This document shows, in pieces, positions 34,668 to 41,601 of a stretch of 41,601 nt of DNA (position 1 is the first letter of the stretch; every line of letters begins with the position of its first letter). The notes below the pieces were generated by a model. The model saw only the letters and a list, made by a program, of their open reading frames with translations, ran no database searches and was not told the origin of the DNA. The DNA is from Candidatus Hydrogenedens sp. Its GTDB lineage: Bacteria; Hydrogenedentota; Hydrogenedentia; Hydrogenedentales; Hydrogenedentaceae. A program made the position numbers and the translations under genes. The stretch is from positions 1-41,601 of the forward strand of contig DAOSUS010000024.1 of assembly GCA_035378955.1 (NCBI GenBank). The letters run 5' to 3'.

Positions 34668-35729
34668 TTAACGAATTTCAATCATTCGCTGGATAGGTAG
34701 TTTGGCTTGTTCGATAATATCCAAAGGAACTTCCACCGGATACTGTATTTCTTGTAACGCCTTTAATGTTTGTTCAAGGGTGATAAGATTCATGTGTTTG
34801 CAGCGGAGTGTACAGGCACGGACAATGTCCATCTCTGGAAATTCTGCCTGAACATTATCTCCCATAGCACACTCTGTAAATAAAGCAATTTTATCTTTTG
34901 GGTGTTGTTTTACATAACTAACCATTCCCTGAGTACTACCGGAATAATCTGCCTTTCGTATAACTTCAGGCGGACACTCCGGATGAGCAATAATTTTTAC
35001 TCCGGGATATTGTTGACGAACGCGGTCAACATCCTCCGGTTTAAACAACTCATGCACTTCACATCTTGCTTTCCAGCCAATAACAACCGCATTGGTATGG
35101 GCTTTCACCTTTTCCATGGTTATTTCTTCCGAAAGGAAAAAATCCGCATTCAATTCCGTTGCCGTGTTCCTTGCTAAATATTCATCAGGAACAAAAATAA
35201 CTGCTTTATGTCCTTGTTTGAAAATATAAGAAAGGACTTTTCCCGCATTTCCAGAGGTGCAACAATAATCAGACTCCGCCTTTGTATCCGCGTATGTGTT
35301 TACATAAGATACAACAGGCACACCCGGAAATTTCTTCTTCAATTCCAGCAAATCATTTCTATTTATCCCCTCTGCTAAAGAACATCCCGCTTCACGAGAT
35401 GGAACAAGCACTGTTTTGTTGGGATTTAATATCTTGGCTGTTTCACCCATAAACCATACACCGCAAAACACAATCATGTCCGCTTCTGTTTTGCTGGCAA
35501 TGGTAGAGAGATATAACGAATCGCCTACATAATCAGGTATGGAATGATATAAAGCAGGCTCCATATAATTATGCCCAAGAATAACTGCATTCCTCTCCTT
35601 TTTTAATTTAATAATTTCCTGAGCGAGTTGGGCTTTTAATTCAATTTCAAATTCAGGCAAAACCCCTTTTAGTCTTTTCCGCATTCGTTCAAGAACGGTT
35701 TCTGTATCCGGGACTGTATCCGAACTCAT
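34668..35729 (-). CDS. nadA: Quinolinate synthase A
   Basis: 353 residues with the three cluster-binding cysteines in their known settings: Cys89 in VFCGVWFMGETAKIL, Cys157 in YCCTSGNAGKVL and Cys287 in TECAMGDN. The segment LGHNYMEPALYHSIPDYVGD and the triose-like repeats are typical. NadA condenses iminoaspartate with dihydroxyacetone phosphate to give quinolinate for NAD synthesis, using a [4Fe-4S] cluster. It lies 95 bp downstream of sufU on the same strand. A TATAAT-like element in that gap may add a promoter of its own. AAGGA precedes the ATG at 9 nt. Its placement beside the suf operon is sensible, since it needs an Fe-S cluster. nadB and nadC are not here. Confidence 0.97.
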   Translation of the reverse strand: MSSDTVPDTETVLERMRKRLKGVLPEFEIELKAQLAQEIIKLKKERNAVILGHNYMEPALYHSIPDYVGDSLYLSTIASKTEADMIVFCGVWFMGETAKILNPNKTVLVPSREAGCSLAEGINRNDLLELKKKFPGVPVVSYVNTYADTKAESDYCCTSGNAGKVLSYIFKQGHKAVIFVPDEYLARNTATELNADFFLSEEITMEKVKAHTNAVVIGWKARCEVHELFKPEDVDRVRQQYPGVKIIAHPECPPEVIRKADYSGSTQGMVSYVKQHPKDKIALFTECAMGDNVQAEFPEMDIVRACTLRCKHMNLITLEQTLKALQEIQYPVEVPLDIIEQAKLPIQRMIEIR

Positions 35730-35824
35730 AATAAAAATTCCTTATAAAATTGTAAAATATTGATTGCAACTACCATTTTATAATTATAACAAAAAGTTAG
35801 GCATTACTTCTTTTTGATAGGTAA

Positions 35825-36280
35825 CTATTCGGTAGTGATTGTATTTTCAGTTCCCTTTAAAATATTGAGCAGGGAATGCCACGCTAATGAAGCACATTTT
35901 ATACGAATAGGAAATTCGCGAACCCCTGCAATAGCGGCAAGTTTTCCCCATTGTTCTTCATCCACAGGGGTATCTGGTGATGTTTTTAATAATTCAAGAA
36001 AATTCTCAATCATTTCTACGGCTTTATCGGCCGGTTGTTTTTCAAGAAAAGTAGTAAGCAAAGATGCCGATGCCTTTGAAATGGCACATCCCTGTCCTGT
36101 GAAATGTACCTTTTCAATTATATTTCCATTACATTTTAAATAGAAAATAAAGTGGTCGCCACATAAAGGATTATAGCCCTCTATTTTTTTATCATAAGTA
36201 TCGGGTTCGCCATAATTCCTGGGGCTTTTAGCATGGTCAAGTAATACCTTTTCGTATAAAGCACGCGAAGCAGAACTCAT
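35825..36280 (-). CDS. sufU: SufU Fe-S/sulfur-transfer protein
   Basis: 151 residues with the IscU/SufU pattern: LYEKVLLDHAKSPRNYG, then Cys in NPLCGDHF, Cys in GQGCAISKAS and Cys in IKCASLAWHSLL. The stretch between the second and third cysteines is longer than in IscU, as in SufU. In Bacillus, SufU is a zinc protein that relays sulfur from SufS to SufBCD. The start codon overlaps the sufS stop by 4 nt (ATGA) and an AGGAG lies ahead. It is the last gene of the overlapping run. Confidence 0.93.
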   Translation of the reverse strand: MSSASRALYEKVLLDHAKSPRNYGEPDTYDKKIEGYNPLCGDHFIFYLKCNGNIIEKVHFTGQGCAISKASASLLTTFLEKQPADKAVEMIENFLELLKTSPDTPVDEEQWGKLAAIAGVREFPIRIKCASLAWHSLLNILKGTENTITTE

Positions 36281-37581
36281 TGAAAAATCTCCTGCACTTT
36301 GTATATGGCATTTACCAATCGGTCAATTTCATCAACAGTATTATATACCGCAAACGATGCTCGTGCTGTGCTGGATAAACCATAGCGTTCCATAATAGGC
36401 TGAGCACAATGGTGACCCGCACGAATAGCAATCCCTTCCTCATCCAGTATCTGACCTATATCATGGGGATGAGCACAATCCATTGTGAAAGAAATCACAC
36501 CTGCTCGGGGTTTTTTGGGTCCTAAAATATGCACGCCCGGGATATGTGAAAGACTTTCATAAGCATATTGTATCAGGGCATCTTCATAATGGCATATTTC
36601 ATGCATACCTAACGATTGTAGAAAATCAATAGCACTGCCTAAGGCTATTACTCCTTCAATATTAGGCGTCCCTGCTTCAAATTTCTGAGGAGCATGGGCA
36701 TATATCGTTTTTTCCAATGTAACATGAAGTATCATACTACCCCCAGTTTGATATGGCTCCATGCTTTCCAGCAAGGGAGCTTTCCCATAAAGAATACCAA
36801 TACCCGTCGGAGCATACATCTTATGACCAGAACAGGCAAAGAAATCACAATCCAATTCCTGCACATTTATTGGTGTATGGGGTGTGCTTTGTGCTCCATC
36901 TACAACAAAAACGGCTCCTACTTCATGGGCTCTTTTAGCCAAATCTGTTATGGGATTGATGGTTCCTAAAACATTTGAAACATGAACTACCGATACAATC
37001 TTTGTCTTTTTCGTAATCAATTGTTCAATTTGCGTTAAATCCAAAGTTCCTTCATCTGTAATCGGAATTACTCTTAATTTGGCACCCGTCTGCTGGCATA
37101 CCACCTGCCAGGGTATTAAATTGGAGTGATGTTCCATCTGGGTGACTAACACTTCGTCGTCGGGGTGAAGGCGTGGTCGGGCATACGATTGGGCGATTAA
37201 ATTTATGGAATCCGTAGTGCCTCGTGTAAATACGATTTCACAATCTACCTTCGCCCCTAAAAAACGAGATACTTTGGAACGAACCTCTTCGTATTTCTCC
37301 GTAACCTTTTCGCTTAAATAATGTATTCCCCGATGAACATTCGCATTCTCATGCTCGTAATATCGGGTAATCGTATCAATAACATTTTTAGGTTTTTGGG
37401 AAGTTGCCGCATTGTCCAAATAGACTAAGGGTTTACCGCGAACAAACCTTTCCAAAATAGGAAATTGAGCACGGATACTTTCAATACCTATTTTCCGTGC
37501 CAGTGCTTCGACATGCCATCGGCGTTTTTGTCTTCGATTTTCATTCACGGCTTTATTCTCTTTTGATATATGTAAACTCAT
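36277..37581 (-). CDS. sufS: SufS cysteine desulfurase
   Basis: 434 residues. This is a PLP aminotransferase-fold enzyme with VYLDNAATSQKP, THREE conserved regions THE QMEHHSNLIPWQ, VDGAQSTPH and CSGHKMYAPTGIGILYG (PLP lysine), and the catalytic cysteine in RAGHHCAQP. SufS removes sulfur from cysteine and passes it to SufU. The ATG at 37581 overlaps the sufD stop by 4 nt, so the start is well supported. This leaves an N-terminal extension of about 28 residues with a basic cluster (NENRRQKRRWHVEALARK) that SufS proteins usually lack. The function of this extension is unknown. Confidence 0.95.
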   Translation of the reverse strand: MSLHISKENKAVNENRRQKRRWHVEALARKIGIESIRAQFPILERFVRGKPLVYLDNAATSQKPKNVIDTITRYYEHENANVHRGIHYLSEKVTEKYEEVRSKVSRFLGAKVDCEIVFTRGTTDSINLIAQSYARPRLHPDDEVLVTQMEHHSNLIPWQVVCQQTGAKLRVIPITDEGTLDLTQIEQLITKKTKIVSVVHVSNVLGTINPITDLAKRAHEVGAVFVVDGAQSTPHTPINVQELDCDFFACSGHKMYAPTGIGILYGKAPLLESMEPYQTGGSMILHVTLEKTIYAHAPQKFEAGTPNIEGVIALGSAIDFLQSLGMHEICHYEDALIQYAYESLSHIPGVHILGPKKPRAGVISFTMDCAHPHDIGQILDEEGIAIRAGHHCAQPIMERYGLSSTARASFAVYNTVDEIDRLVNAIYKVQEIFQ

Positions 37582-38906
37582 TTTTTCTTCTCAGAAACAT
37601 TTATGTAACCGTCAATAAAATCTTCAACACCATCAAAAGGAAATTCCTTTAAAACCCGATTTACAAATCCACGGATAAGTAAATTGCGGGCTTTATTCGG
37701 ATGAATTCCACGAGTTTGAAAATAATATATCAAATCGGGTGGTGGTGGACCTACTGTGGCTCCATGGGTGCAACGCACATCATCGGCATATATTTCCAGT
37801 TGCGGTTTAGCATCAATAATCGCCTGGTCGGAAAGAGATAAACCTTTAAACTGTTGTATCGAATCGGATTTCTGAGCATCGGGAGCAATATAAATTTTCC
37901 CGCGATATACAGTTTTACTCTGTTCCTGTCCTAATCCACGCCAGTGAATTCGGCTTATCCCATGTCCTTTTAGATGTTGTATTAATTGTTGGGTTTCAGA
38001 AAAATGATGTCCCTGATTGATAGTCAAACCATTAATTTGAGTGGTAACATTTTCCCCTTTAATTTCAACATCTATTTCGGAACGGATAAATTGCCCGGAC
38101 AAGTGTAGAGAATTGTAATTCAAAGAACCGTCTTCTTCTATTTCAACCGAAGTTGAAAGAAACCGAAGTGCATTATCGGTCCCTTGAATACTGTTCAGAT
38201 ATTTTAGATGGGCATTTTTACCCAAATAAATCTGCTCCTTTGTGTTTATCCATAATGAATTCGGTTCCGTCGTGTCGGCTATATAATGAACCGTAATAGT
38301 AGCCTGTGCATTATCTTCAAGATAAATGAAAATACGCGGGACATCCATTGTATCCGTGTCCCGTCCTTGACTTATTATCGCAATATGAATAGGCTTTTCA
38401 ATAAAGGTCGCCTTGGGAATGTAGAGAAAAATTCCATTATGCATCAACATATCGGATATGGCTTCAAAAATATGACGGGGTTCTTGTCCAGATACAAGTT
38501 TCTTATGAACAATTTCACCCCATTGCGTTTGTAGGGCATCTCTAAAACTTTTAATAAACACAGAGGGAAAGGTATCGGCTTTAATGTTTATAGCACCATT
38601 TTCCCATATCACCGAAGGGGAAAAAGTATTTTTTATATTCTGGGGAATACTTTCCTCATGGGTTTGTTTTTGTATCTTCAGCATCCATTTCCTTTGCGGA
38701 TTAAAGAAAGGGGCAAGATTTGTTTCACGCCAATCTTCTGTCTTGGCATGAGGTATCGGCAAAATCTCAAAAGCATCCAAACCATTACGAAGAATATGTT
38801 CCCACCAATCAGGATATACAAACCCATTGCGTAAATGGGTTGTTGCTCCCAGTAATGAAAGTTTTCTTTCGTCATTTAAATTTATAGTCATAGAAGACCC
38901 TTTCAT
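37578..38906 (-). CDS. sufD: SufD Fe-S assembly scaffold subunit
   Basis: 442 residues. A SufBD-type protein with a divergent N-terminal third and the conserved beta-helix core (YLEDNAQATITVHYI, LHLSGQFIRSEIDVEIKGE). The C-terminal part has IYADDVRCTHGATVGPPPP, whose histidine corresponds to the functionally important His360 of E. coli SufD, and YYFQTRGI. SufD pairs with SufB in the SufBC2D complex. The start at 38906 overlaps the sufC stop by 4 nt. A second ATG at 38891, with AAAGGG 6 nt upstream, is an alternative. The PPPP where relatives have acidic or polar residues is unusual. Confidence 0.93.
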   Translation of the reverse strand: MKGSSMTINLNDERKLSLLGATTHLRNGFVYPDWWEHILRNGLDAFEILPIPHAKTEDWRETNLAPFFNPQRKWMLKIQKQTHEESIPQNIKNTFSPSVIWENGAINIKADTFPSVFIKSFRDALQTQWGEIVHKKLVSGQEPRHIFEAISDMLMHNGIFLYIPKATFIEKPIHIAIISQGRDTDTMDVPRIFIYLEDNAQATITVHYIADTTEPNSLWINTKEQIYLGKNAHLKYLNSIQGTDNALRFLSTSVEIEEDGSLNYNSLHLSGQFIRSEIDVEIKGENVTTQINGLTINQGHHFSETQQLIQHLKGHGISRIHWRGLGQEQSKTVYRGKIYIAPDAQKSDSIQQFKGLSLSDQAIIDAKPQLEIYADDVRCTHGATVGPPPPDLIYYFQTRGIHPNKARNLLIRGFVNRVLKEFPFDGVEDFIDGYINVSEKKK

Positions 38907-39691
38907 GAAATAGCCCCAACAGAAGAGGTTTCCGTTTCTTCTTCCGTCTTAAGCCAGTCATAACCTTTTTGTTCCAGTTCAAGGGCTAATTCAAATCCGC
39001 CTGACCTTACAATTCTTCCTTTATAAAGGACATGCACAAAATCAGGTCGGATATAGTTCAACAATCTTTGATAATGGGTTATAACAATAAAGGAGCGTTG
39101 TGGCGACCTCATTCGATTGACACCTTCCGCTACGGATTTGAGAGCATCAATATCGAGCCCGGAATCTGTTTCGTCCAGAATGGAAAGAATAGGTTCTAAT
39201 ACCGCCATTTGAACAATCTCATTCCGTTTCTTTTCCCCGCCAGAGAAACCTTCATTCACAGAGCGTTCGGAAAAAGAAGGGTCTAAACCTATTTCCTTCA
39301 TTTTTCCCTTTAATTGTTTTTCAAAATCCCAAATATCTATCGGTTCTAATCCTCGTGCATTTCGTATCTCATTCACGGCTGTATGCAAAAATTCCGTATT
39401 GGATAGTCCCGGAATTTCTACCGGATATTGAAAAGCAATAAAGATCCCTTTTCGTGTCCGTTCTTCCGGTGGCATGGAGATAATATTCTCACCCCGTAGC
39501 AAAATTTCACTATCCGATGATACCTCATAGTTTTCATTCCCGGCGAGAATTTGGGCTAATGTGCTTTTTCCCGAACCATTCGGACCCATAATGGCGTGAA
39601 CTTCTCCGGGATTAATTGTTAAATGAATACCTTTTAATATTGTTTGCCCTTCGATAGAGGCTTTTAAATTTTTGACTTCGAGTAAACTCAT
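38903..39691 (-). CDS. sufC: SufC ATPase of the SufBCD complex
   Basis: 262 residues. An ABC-type ATPase with Walker A GPNGSGKSTL, Q-loop in FIAFQYPVEIPG, signature FSGGEKKRNEI and Walker B ILDETDSGLDIDAL, followed by the H-loop ITHYQRLLNYI. The ETDSGLD form of Walker B is typical of SufC. It drives conformational changes of SufB and SufD during cluster building. The ATG overlaps the sufB stop by 4 nt, with GAAGGA upstream. Confidence 0.97.
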   Translation of the reverse strand: MSLLEVKNLKASIEGQTILKGIHLTINPGEVHAIMGPNGSGKSTLAQILAGNENYEVSSDSEILLRGENIISMPPEERTRKGIFIAFQYPVEIPGLSNTEFLHTAVNEIRNARGLEPIDIWDFEKQLKGKMKEIGLDPSFSERSVNEGFSGGEKKRNEIVQMAVLEPILSILDETDSGLDIDALKSVAEGVNRMRSPQRSFIVITHYQRLLNYIRPDFVHVLYKGRIVRSGGFELALELEQKGYDWLKTEEETETSSVGAIS

Positions 39692-41187
39692 CCGACGCTT
39701 CCTTCTAAACTTACGCTTAATAATCTTGTTGCTTCTACGGCAAATTCCATAGGTAAATGTTCAAATACTTCTTTACAAAAGCCATTCACAACAAGTGAAA
39801 TGGCATTTTCAGGACGAATTCCACGAGCACGGCAATAAAACAACTGCTCCTCATTGATTTTGGAGGTAGTAGCCTCATGTTCCACCGAGGCAGAAGAATT
39901 CCGAATGTCCAAATGAGGAAAAGTATGTGCACCACAACGATTGCCAATAAGCAAAGAATCGCATTGTGTATAATTTCGTGCATTTTCCGCTTTAGGCATA
40001 ACACGAACCATTCCCCTATAGGTATTTTGACTCATACCTGCGGATATGGTTTTACTGATAATCGTGCTGCGAGTATTCTTTCCGATATGTATCATTTTGG
40101 TACCTGTATCGGCTTGTTGTTTGTTCCGTGTTAACGCTACCGAATAAAACTCGCCCGTCGAGTTATCTCCCTGCAAAATACAACTGGGATATTTCCATGT
40201 AATGGCAGAACCCGTCTCTACCTGTGTCCATGAAATCCGAGAATTGTCTCCCACACATTTACCCCGTTTTGTAACAAAGTTGAAAATACCGCCTCGACCT
40301 TCTTCATCACCTGCATACCAGTTTTGAACAGTAGAATAACGAATCGTAGCATTCTTATGGGCAACAAGTTCAACTACAGCCGCATGCAACTGATTTTCAT
40401 CACGAATAGGAGCGGTACATCCCTCCAAATAACTTACCTCCGCACCTTCATCCGCTATAATCAATGTCCGCTCAAATTGCCCCGTCTGTGCAGAATTAAT
40501 TCGGAAGTAAGTAGACAAATCCATCGGACATTTAACCCCTTTCGGGACATAAACAAACGAACCATCACTAAAAACAGCCGAATTTAAACTTGCATAAAAA
40601 TTATCACTGGGCGGAACAACCGAACCCAAATAGCGTTGCACCAACTCCGGGTAATTGCGAATTGCTTCCGACATAGAACAAAAAATAATTCCGAATTTTC
40701 CTAATATCTCTTGATGGGTCGTTGCCACAGAAACACTATCGAAAACCGCGTCCACAGCAATTCCTACCAATCTTTTCTGCTCTTCTAACGGAATACCTAA
40801 TTTCTCAAAAGTTTTAAGTATCTCCGGCTCTACCTCTTCTATACTATTAGATTTCTTTTTCATTTTCGGTGCCGCATAATAACGAATGGCTTGAAAATCC
40901 GGCGTTTTGTATTTAATAAAAGCCCAATGCGGTTCTTGCATTTGTGTCCAGGTGCGATATGCTTTCAATCGCCATTCAGTCATCCATTCCGGCTCTTCTT
41001 TTTTTTCGGATATTTTACGGATTATATCCTCATTCAAACCAAACGGGAATGGTTCTTCTTCTATGGGAGTTACCCAACCATAGGCATATTCTTTATTCAC
41101 AAAATCATTTATCGCAGACATATCTTCGCCATTCTTCGTGGTGCCGTTTTTCTCTTTTTCAGGTATGTTCATCTTTATTTCAGACAT
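39688..41187 (-). CDS. sufB: SufB Fe-S assembly scaffold subunit
   Basis: The start chosen is the ATG at 41187 (MSEIKMNIPEKEK), giving 499 residues, close to E. coli SufB (495). GGGGAG lies about 10 nt upstream. The open frame continues in phase to 41439, but those 84 codons look like leader and contain the palindrome at 41238. The protein has the SufB core: VPPSDNFYASLNSAVFSDG, KGVKCPMDLSTYFRIN, FERTLIIADEGAEVSYLEGC, GKCVGDNSRISWTQVETGS, and SVEHEATTSKINEEQLFYCR with the conserved cysteine and histidine-glutamate residues used for cluster building. It is the first gene of sufBCDSU. All four junctions downstream are 4-nt overlaps, which fits a coupled operon. Confidence 0.95.
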   Translation of the reverse strand: MSEIKMNIPEKEKNGTTKNGEDMSAINDFVNKEYAYGWVTPIEEEPFPFGLNEDIIRKISEKKEEPEWMTEWRLKAYRTWTQMQEPHWAFIKYKTPDFQAIRYYAAPKMKKKSNSIEEVEPEILKTFEKLGIPLEEQKRLVGIAVDAVFDSVSVATTHQEILGKFGIIFCSMSEAIRNYPELVQRYLGSVVPPSDNFYASLNSAVFSDGSFVYVPKGVKCPMDLSTYFRINSAQTGQFERTLIIADEGAEVSYLEGCTAPIRDENQLHAAVVELVAHKNATIRYSTVQNWYAGDEEGRGGIFNFVTKRGKCVGDNSRISWTQVETGSAITWKYPSCILQGDNSTGEFYSVALTRNKQQADTGTKMIHIGKNTRSTIISKTISAGMSQNTYRGMVRVMPKAENARNYTQCDSLLIGNRCGAHTFPHLDIRNSSASVEHEATTSKINEEQLFYCRARGIRPENAISLVVNGFCKEVFEHLPMEFAVEATRLLSVSLEGSVG

Positions 41188-41237
41188 CTTTATCAGGCTC
41201 CCCTGATTAATTGTTTCTTTATATAGCAAAACACCAT

Positions 41238-41264
41238 TTGTATATAGATTATTCCTATATACAA
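41238..41264. promoter_or_regulatory. Perfect palindrome upstream of sufB, candidate operator
   Basis: TTGTATATAG, a 7-nt centre and CTATATACAA form a perfect 10-bp dyad, 51 bp upstream of the sufB ATG. No T tract follows, so it is not a terminator. A dyad of this size between the presumed promoter and sufB fits an operator for a dimeric repressor, such as an Rrf2-family Fe-S sensor, but it does not match the E. coli IscR or cyanobacterial SufR sites. A role as an RNA hairpin in the leader is also possible. Confidence 0.55.
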
Positions 41265-41504
41265 TTACCCAACCGAAGCAAGGACACTTCATTTTCATAA
41301 GGGTAATGATTCTTAAATGTATGTGGGCTATTAACCAATCAACTCTAAAAAAAATAATTCGATAGATTAACAAGGGTTTTATAGACCATGAATTCACGAA
41401 CAAGAATCGATTTTTCTCTTTGTTTTTATTCGTAGTCATTCGTTATATTCGTAGGAATAAATTCTTTAACCCAACTTAATACCAATCCCCTTAAGTTTCA
41501 TTAC

Positions 41505-41601
41505 TCCCATGAATCCCCCTCCGTCCCCTATGCCTCATTAGTCTCCGTCTCATCTACCCCATCTGTTCCCTCCGTCCCGTCCGTTTCATCTGTCCTATTT
41601 G
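41505..41601. repeat. Degenerate 9-bp repeat array, runs off the right edge
   Basis: From about 41517 the sequence steps in 9-bp units similar to CATCTGTCC: TCTCCGTCT, CATCTACCC, CATCTGTTC, CCTCCGTCC, CGTCCGTTT, CATCTGTCC. It has the same strand orientation as the array at 9476-9702 and the same core, but without the 43-bp higher-order unit. The 65 bp before it (41440-41504) hold a weak dyad AACTTAA/TTAAGTT and no gene. Confidence 0.75.

Noticed and set aside
41188..41439. SufB starting at 41439 (583 residues)
   Set aside because: The first 84 residues are unlike SufB, contain the palindrome, and the ATG at 41187 gives the normal family length with a ribosome binding site.

Overview
The window is AT-rich DNA, densely packed with genes on both strands, from a Gram-negative bacterium. 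Lipoprotein signals, a PpiD-type periplasmic chaperone, TolB-like beta-propeller repeats and a Tat-exported sulfatase point to two membranes. Two pseudopilins of the H-X-DG type, a DUF4838 protein, a sulfatase and two FG-GAP/VCBS proteins together are typical of Planctomycetes, Lentisphaerae, Hydrogenedentes and similar lineages. This placement is inferred from gene content only; no rRNA or tRNA gene is visible.

Layout. 1-2107 (minus): partial FG-GAP lipoprotein, divergent from an LpxH-like phosphoesterase (2192-2905). 2951-4219 (minus): a lipoprotein with two pilin-like repeats, and flgM with its own terminator and a sigma-28 type promoter. 4365-9376 (plus): an unknown membrane-anchored protein overlapping a glycosidase-like protein, an apparently frameshifted DUF3592-like gene, and three small genes ending in a YkgJ-type cysteine-cluster protein. 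9476-9702: a 43-bp minisatellite between convergent genes. 9705-16376 (minus): DUF4838 protein, sulfatase, pseudopilin and PpiD. 16518-23910: an esterase, queF, a second FG-GAP protein, a metallo-beta-lactamase-fold hydrolase and a four-LysM protein. 24003-29928 (minus): probable operon of a large M4 metalloprotease, a TolB-like protein and a calcineurin-like phosphoesterase. 30273-33634 (plus): a REC-SpoIIE phosphatase-STAS regulator and rmuC. 33631-41187 (minus): a second pseudopilin, nadA, and the complete operon sufBCDSU.

How genes work together. SufBCDSU is a full Fe-S assembly operon in which every junction is a 4-nt ATGA overlap. It is followed by nadA, whose product needs a [4Fe-4S] cluster. 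Several secreted or surface proteins (sulfatase, DUF4838, esterase, glycosidase-like protein, LysM protein, M4 protease) suggest polysaccharide or protein degradation and envelope remodelling. FlgM behind a sigma-28 promoter implies a flagellar regulon elsewhere in the genome.

I found no CRISPR array, phage, transposase or obvious defence system. The points most worth a second look are the sigma-28/flgM unit, the G-rich minisatellite with a related array at the right edge, the single-chain phosphatase-STAS regulator, the pilin-repeat lipoprotein, the palindrome ahead of sufB and the frameshifted gene at 7588-8033.
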